Source: an uncultured Flavobacteriales bacterium (GTDB lineage: Bacteria; Bacteroidota; Bacteroidia; Flavobacteriales; BACL11). Taken from it: DNA of 6,736 nucleotides. Shown in pieces: positions 6,618 to 6,736 of this stretch. Under the pieces are notes generated by a model. The model saw only the letters and a program-made list of their open reading frames with translations. It made no database searches and was not told the origin of the DNA. Location: NCBI GenBank assembly GCA_913052655.1, contig CAJXFN010000075.1, positions 1-6,736 on the forward strand, read 5' to 3'. The translations under genes were made by a program, and so were the position numbers. The number at the start of each line of letters is the position of its first letter. Within the stretch, counting starts at the first letter, position 1.

Positions 6618-6736
6618 TTAAATAGAGATATTTAGTTTTAGTAAAAACCTTCTTGGTGCTTGCATATCTGTTGGCCTTGTGAGTATTTCAGAGTTTAAAA
6701 CATTATTAATAATAAAATTCAGTTTTGTAAATTTAT
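6618..6736 (-). CDS. C-terminal end of a probable outer-membrane beta-barrel (TonB-dependent receptor-like), 5' partial
   Basis: On the minus strand a frame is open from the window edge to the TAA at 6618-6620, giving 38 residues. Its start is outside the window. The tail contains FIINNVLNSEIL, then RPTDMQAPRRF, and ends LLKLNISI. This pattern of an N-x-LN strand, a loop with a Pro-Arg-Arg turn, and a last amphipathic strand running to the C terminus is typical of the final strands of Bacteroidota TonB-dependent receptors and their carboxypeptidase-regulatory-like relatives. The usual terminal aromatic is replaced by Ile. Such proteins import large substrates through the outer membrane using TonB energy. 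Coding is likely because the frame is open and the composition protein-like; the family call rests on only 38 residues. It lies 35 bases upstream of the M15B peptidase gene on the same strand. Confidence 0.5.
   Translation of the reverse strand, partial: KFTKLNFIINNVLNSEILTRPTDMQAPRRFLLKLNISI

Overview
The window looks like chromosome from a low-GC Bacteroidota bacterium, most likely a flavobacterium-like lineage. Three things point there: a type IX secretion (T9SS) C-terminal sorting domain, a run of short lipoproteins whose signal peptides end in LFSC- or LLSC-type lipoboxes, and start codons that mostly lack a Shine-Dalgarno sequence. DNA composition is uniformly AT-rich by eye. I see no rRNA, tRNA, CRISPR array, transposase or integrase.

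Layout. Bases 1-1349 (+) hold the C-terminal 448 residues of a large secreted protein that ends in a T9SS type A sorting domain; its start lies outside the window. Five more genes follow on the same strand with almost no space between them. They are two different SH3-domain lipoproteins (1365-2318 and 2329-3111), an M15C-type peptidoglycan peptidase lipoprotein (3120-3767, starting 8 bases after the previous stop), a Sec-secreted protein of unknown function (3787-4632) and a lipoprotein of unknown function (4638-5474). A 28-base gap with a weak hairpin separates this run from convergent genes on the minus strand. These are an M15B (VanY-like) D,D-carboxypeptidase lipoprotein with an extra N-terminal LysM/OapA-like domain (5503-6582) and, upstream of it, the last 38 codons of a gene that runs off the window (6618-6736). 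That tail resembles the end of a TonB-dependent receptor-type beta-barrel.

How the parts may work together. Every complete gene encodes an exported product. Two are zinc peptidases of different M15 subfamilies, predicted to cut different bonds of the peptide stem. Three carry domains often linked to cell-wall recognition (two SH3, one LysM/OapA-like). A locus for cell-envelope or peptidoglycan processing or sensing is the simplest reading. An antagonism/immunity arrangement is a more speculative alternative. The C-terminal regions of both SH3 lipoproteins and the whole mature parts of the two hypothetical exported proteins match no family I recognise, so they are the best candidates for undescribed biology. 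There is no gene-free stretch over 300 bases.
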